Positions 14,713-17,461 of a stretch of DNA of 17,461 bases are shown here, piece after piece; the first letter of the stretch is position 1; every line of letters starts with the position of its first letter. The stretch lies in assembly GCA_003511885.1 (NCBI GenBank), contig DOIX01000410.1:1-17461 (forward strand), written 5' to 3'. This DNA comes from Cyanobacteria bacterium UBA11153. GTDB taxonomy: Bacteria; Cyanobacteriota; Cyanobacteriia; Cyanobacteriales; Coleofasciculaceae. Both the position numbers and the translations under genes were made by a program. Below the pieces are notes generated by a model. It worked only from the letters and a program-made list of their open reading frames with translations. It was not told the DNA's origin and did no database searches.

Positions 14713-15783
14713 ATGGTTAGTTCTCCTCCCAAGCCCACAAACCTATCCCCAGCCAAGACAAAGGCGATCGAGGAAAACATCCTCACCCCCCGGTTTTACA
14801 CCACAGACTTTGAAACGGCGGCTTCCCTCGATTTGTCTACCCAGAATACTGAGTTTGAGGCGATGCTGGAGGAAATGCGGGCGGATTACAACCGCCACCA
14901 CTTTGTCCGGGATGAGGAGTTTAATCAGTCTTGGGACCACATTACCGGAGAAGGACGACAAGCATTTATCGATTACCTGGAGAGATCCTGTGTATCTGAG
15001 TTTTCCGGCTTTCTACTATTTAAGGAATTATCTCGCAAACTCAAGGATCGCAATCCTAAGCTGGCGGAGATGTTTAGTCTGATGGCAAGAGATGAAGCCC
15101 GTCATGCGGGATTCCTCAACAAGGCGATGGGGGATTTTGGCTGTACCATGGATTTGGCTTTCCTGACCAAGAATCGGGTTTATACCTTTTTCCCGATTGA
15201 GTGGGTACTCTACACTGTCTATCTCTCAGAGAAGATTGGCTATTGGCGCTATATTATTATTTATCGCCATCTGGAAAAACATCCGGAAAATCAGTTTTAT
15301 CCCTTATTCCGCATGTTTGAAAGCTGGTGTCAGGATGAAAACCGACACGGGGATATCTTTAAGGCATTATTGCGATCGCAACCCAAACTCTGGCAAACCT
15401 GGCAATCTAAGCTATGGAGTCGCTTTTTCCTCTTAACTGTCTTTGCCACTCATACCCTAACCGTTCACGAACGGACTGGCTTTTACAAGGTGTTAGGATT
15501 GGATCCCACGGAGTTTGATGCTGAAGTCATTCGCAAAACCAATGAAACTTCCCTCCGTGCTTTCCCATCTGTGCTTAACACCGAACATCCAGAGTTTTTC
15601 CCGCGCTTGCGTCGTTGTTCCGATTTGAACTTGGAAATGTCGAAAATCGAGCGCCAAAACCAACCCAAGTGGTTGAAAACATTGCGCAAATTACCTTTAC
15701 AACTGAAAATTGTCGGTCATCTCCTCCGGATTTATCTGACCAAAGGTATTGACGCAGAAGCCATCCGGGGAACCGTGCTGTAG
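14713..15783 (+). CDS. acsF: AcsF-type oxygen-dependent Mg-protoporphyrin IX monomethyl ester cyclase, probable ChlAII
   Basis: A diiron enzyme that forms the fifth ring of chlorophyll using O2 and electrons, at the thylakoid or plasma membrane with its Ycf54 partner. Starting at the ATG at 14713 gives 356 residues, the usual AcsF length, and places LTPRFYTTDF near residue 24-33 as in relatives. A TTG nine codons upstream (14686) is in frame but less likely; neither start has a clear Shine-Dalgarno sequence. Iron ligands are visible in the two ExxH motifs, DEARH (E128, H131) and DENRH (E209, H212), plus upstream glutamates in LERSCVSEF. The call as the micro-oxic isoform rests on its neighbours ho, hemN and chlE. 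It converges on ftsH across a shared terminator. Confidence 0.93.
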   Translation: MVSSPPKPTNLSPAKTKAIEENILTPRFYTTDFETAASLDLSTQNTEFEAMLEEMRADYNRHHFVRDEEFNQSWDHITGEGRQAFIDYLERSCVSEFSGFLLFKELSRKLKDRNPKLAEMFSLMARDEARHAGFLNKAMGDFGCTMDLAFLTKNRVYTFFPIEWVLYTVYLSEKIGYWRYIIIYRHLEKHPENQFYPLFRMFESWCQDENRHGDIFKALLRSQPKLWQTWQSKLWSRFFLLTVFATHTLTVHERTGFYKVLGLDPTEFDAEVIRKTNETSLRAFPSVLNTEHPEFFPRLRRCSDLNLEMSKIERQNQPKWLKTLRKLPLQLKIVGHLLRIYLTKGIDAEAIRGTVL

Positions 15784-15791
15784 CCATCTGC

Positions 15792-15811
15792 AGGGTTTTG
15801 CATAAGTCCTG
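15792..15811. repeat. Solo right end of the CAGGACTTA-type element
   Basis: AGGGTTTTGCATAAGTCCTG closely matches the right end of the 13309-13402 element. No left end is present nearby. It lies nine bases after the acsF stop codon. Confidence 0.65.
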
Positions 15812-15820
15812 AATTCTTTG

Positions 15821-15844
15821 CTACCCTTTGCGCTACCCTTTGCG
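15821..15844. repeat. Tandem 12-bp repeat CTACCCTTTGCG x2
   Basis: Two perfect units followed by TTAAAAAAAC. A cousin with shorter units and the same A-run lies at 6676-6695. Confidence 0.75.
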
Positions 15845-15846
15845 TT

Positions 15847-15881
15847 AAAAAAACCCAGTTTCTTGAAGAAACTGGGTTTTT
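15847..15881. terminator. Bidirectional intrinsic terminator between acsF and ftsH
   Basis: Arms AAACCCAGTTTCTT (15851-15864) and AAGAAACTGGGTTT (15866-15879) pair perfectly over 14 bases. On the plus strand the stem runs into five T; on the minus strand into seven T. It ends both convergent genes and lies 18 bases past the ftsH stop codon. Confidence 0.88.
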
Positions 15882-15898
15882 GAATCTCGATCGCGATC

Positions 15899-17461
15899 CT
15901 ACACGATCGCAGCCATCCTCACATCACTGTTGGCTAATAACTCTTGCAATTCTTCTGCATCGACAGTTTCTTTCTCAATGAGCATAGCGGCTAATTTGTC
16001 AAGTATTGGTTTGTTGCTAACTAATACTTCTTTTGCTCGTTTGTAAGCTTGATCGACAAACTGATGGACTTCTTCATCAATTGCGGCGGCTGTAGCATTA
16101 GAGAAATCTCGGTCTGAGGCAATTTCCCGACCTAAGAACATATTACCATTTTGCCGACCCAATGCCACAGGTCCTAAACGATCGCTCATACCATAACGAG
16201 TAACCATTTGTCTGGCTACGCGGGCTACTTGTTGTAAATCGTTGGAAGCACCTGTAGTCACTTCTTCTTCACCAAAGATAATTTCTTCGGCAATTCGACC
16301 ACCTAATGCTACCGCCATTTGATTTTGCAGATAAGAGCGGGAATATAAACCGGAATCCATCCTTTCTTCGCTAGGAGTAAACCAGGTTAAACCGCCAGCA
16401 CGACCGCGAGGAATAATGCTAATTTTCTGTACGGGGTCGTAATCTGGCATTAAAGCACCGACTAAGGCGTGACCTGCTTCGTGATAAGCTACTAAAGTCT
16501 TGCGTTTTTCGCTCATTACCCGGTCTTTCTTCTCTGGGCCTGCCAAAACGCGATCGATGGCATCATTTACCTCATCCATGGAGATTTCGGTGAGGTTGCG
16601 GCGTGCGGCTAAAATTGCGGCTTCGTTTAATAGATTAGATAAATCGGCACCAGTAAAACCGGGCGTGCGGCGGGCGATTTTTTCTAAATCTACATCTTTG
16701 GATAATGTCTTGCCACGGGCATGAACGTTGAGAATTTCCAAACGTCCGGCATAATCAGGACGATCCACTACTACTTGACGGTCAAAACGTCCGGGACGAA
16801 GTAAGGCAGCATCTAAAACATCGGGACGGTTTGTCGCAGCAATAATAATGATACCAGTATTGCCTTCAAAACCATCCATTTCGGTAAGTAACTGATTGAG
16901 AGTTTGTTCTCTTTCATCATTACCGCCACCTAAACCAGCACCCCGTTGACGACCTACCGCATCAATTTCATCGATAAATACAATACAAGGGGCATTACTT
17001 TTGGCTTGTTCAAACAAATCGCGGACGCGGGAAGCACCCACACCTACGAACATCTCGACAAATTCGCTACCAGAGATACTGAAGAAAGGTACGCCAGCTT
17101 CCCCAGCGACGGCGCGCGCGAGCAAAGTTTTACCCGTTCCTGGAGGGCCAACTAGCAACACGCCTTTGGGAATTTTCGCACCAACGGCGGTAAAGCGATC
17201 CGCGTTTTTGAGGAAGTCAACAACTTCGTTAAGTTCCAGCTTGGCTTGGTCAATACCGGCAACATCCCCAAAGGTTACTTGAGTTTGGGGTTCCATTTGC
17301 ACTCTGGCTTTCGACTTGCCAAAGTTCATTGCCTGAGAACCGGGGCCATTTTGGGCGCGGCGCAGCAAGAAGAACAATCCCACTAAAAGCAGGATGGGGA
17401 AGAACAAGCTGCTTAACGCTCTCAGCCAGAAAGCATCGTCGCTAGGAGGCAATACTTCAAT
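15899..17461 (-). CDS. ftsH: ATP-dependent zinc metalloprotease FtsH, 5' end outside the window
   Basis: About 520 residues of an FtsH protease are visible; the frame runs off the right edge. Roughly the first 100 residues are missing (first transmembrane helix and lumenal/periplasmic domain). Visible in order are the second transmembrane helix ([18 protein letters not shown]), Walker A GPPGTGKT, the pore region, Walker B CIVFIDE, the second region of homology [22 protein letters not shown], and the zinc-binding HEAGH of the protease domain. It is a hexameric membrane protease that extracts and degrades membrane proteins. The stretch [20 protein letters not shown] and the overall sequence look like the FtsH1/FtsH3 group of Synechocystis more than FtsH2. 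FtsH3 pairs with FtsH1 or with FtsH2, the latter in photosystem II repair. The subtype call is from memory of those sequences. Confidence 0.95.
   Translation of the reverse strand: MEVLPPSDDAFWLRALSSLFFPILLLVGLFFLLRRAQNGPGSQAMNFGKSKARVQMEPQTQVTFGDVAGIDQAKLELNEVVDFLKNADRFTAVGAKIPKGVLLVGPPGTGKTLLARAVAGEAGVPFFSISGSEFVEMFVGVGASRVRDLFEQAKSNAPCIVFIDEIDAVGRQRGAGLGGGNDEREQTLNQLLTEMDGFEGNTGIIIIAATNRPDVLDAALLRPGRFDRQVVVDRPDYAGRLEILNVHARGKTLSKDVDLEKIARRTPGFTGADLSNLLNEAAILAARRNLTEISMDEVNDAIDRVLAGPEKKDRVMSEKRKTLVAYHEAGHALVGALMPDYDPVQKISIIPRGRAGGLTWFTPSEERMDSGLYSRSYLQNQMAVALGGRIAEEIIFGEEEVTTGASNDLQQVARVARQMVTRYGMSDRLGPVALGRQNGNMFLGREIASDRDFSNATAAAIDEEVHQFVDQAYKRAKEVLVSNKPILDKLAAMLIEKETVDAEELQELLANSDVRMAAIV

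Noticed and set aside
17450..17452. TTG near the right edge as the ftsH start
   Set aside because: The reading frame stays open to the window edge, and a start here would remove the first transmembrane helix and the extracytoplasmic domain expected of FtsH.

Overview
The window is chromosomal DNA from a cyanobacterium, most likely a filamentous Oscillatoriales-type organism. Three things point there. There are at least eight copies of the HIP1 octamer GCGATCGC (near 1435, 2851, 3110, 3786, 5587, 5808, 7458 and 15373). The spacers hold many heptanucleotide tandem repeats and palindromic dispersed repeats. The genes include heme oxygenase, the aerobic cyclase AcsF and a cyanobacterial FtsH. The genus is inferred from general character only.

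Layout: (1) 208-3288, minus strand: a secreted PPC-domain protein, a Wzy/O-antigen-ligase-type membrane protein and a YaaW-like protein, separated by heptamer arrays. (2) 3633-5039, minus strand: an amidase-signature hydrolase. (3) 5528-7840, plus strand: two tandem paralogous coiled-coil proteins of unknown function. The first has a good sigma70-type promoter overlapped by a palindrome that fits the cyanobacterial LexA box. (4) 7841-9492: repeat-rich DNA around a small PD-(D/E)XK nuclease-like gene, plus the C-terminal relic of a RelE/ParE-type toxin gene and a multi-hairpin element. (5) 9493-15783: a low-oxygen tetrapyrrole cluster. On the minus strand are heme oxygenase, the oxygen-independent coproporphyrinogen oxidase hemN and the oxygen-independent cyclase chlE/bchE; a diiron cyclase acsF (chlAII-type) is divergent. 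(6) 15899-window end, minus strand: ftsH, lacking its 5' end, facing acsF across a bidirectional terminator.

The tetrapyrrole cluster reads as a kit for making chlorophyll and bilins when oxygen is scarce. HemN replaces the oxygen-dependent coproporphyrinogen oxidase, ChlE replaces the oxygen-dependent Mg-protoporphyrin monomethyl ester cyclase, and the AcsF and heme oxygenase copies would be the micro-oxic isoforms, as known for chlAII-ho2-hemN in Synechocystis. The most unusual item is that this ChlE carries a complete response-regulator receiver domain fused to its C-terminus. It suggests direct phospho-control of the enzyme, or a moonlighting signalling role. Every gap between the tetrapyrrole genes is filled with palindromic repeats, and chlE lies between two inverted copies of a roughly 95-bp repeat. 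No tRNA, rRNA, CRISPR array or intact insertion sequence was seen.
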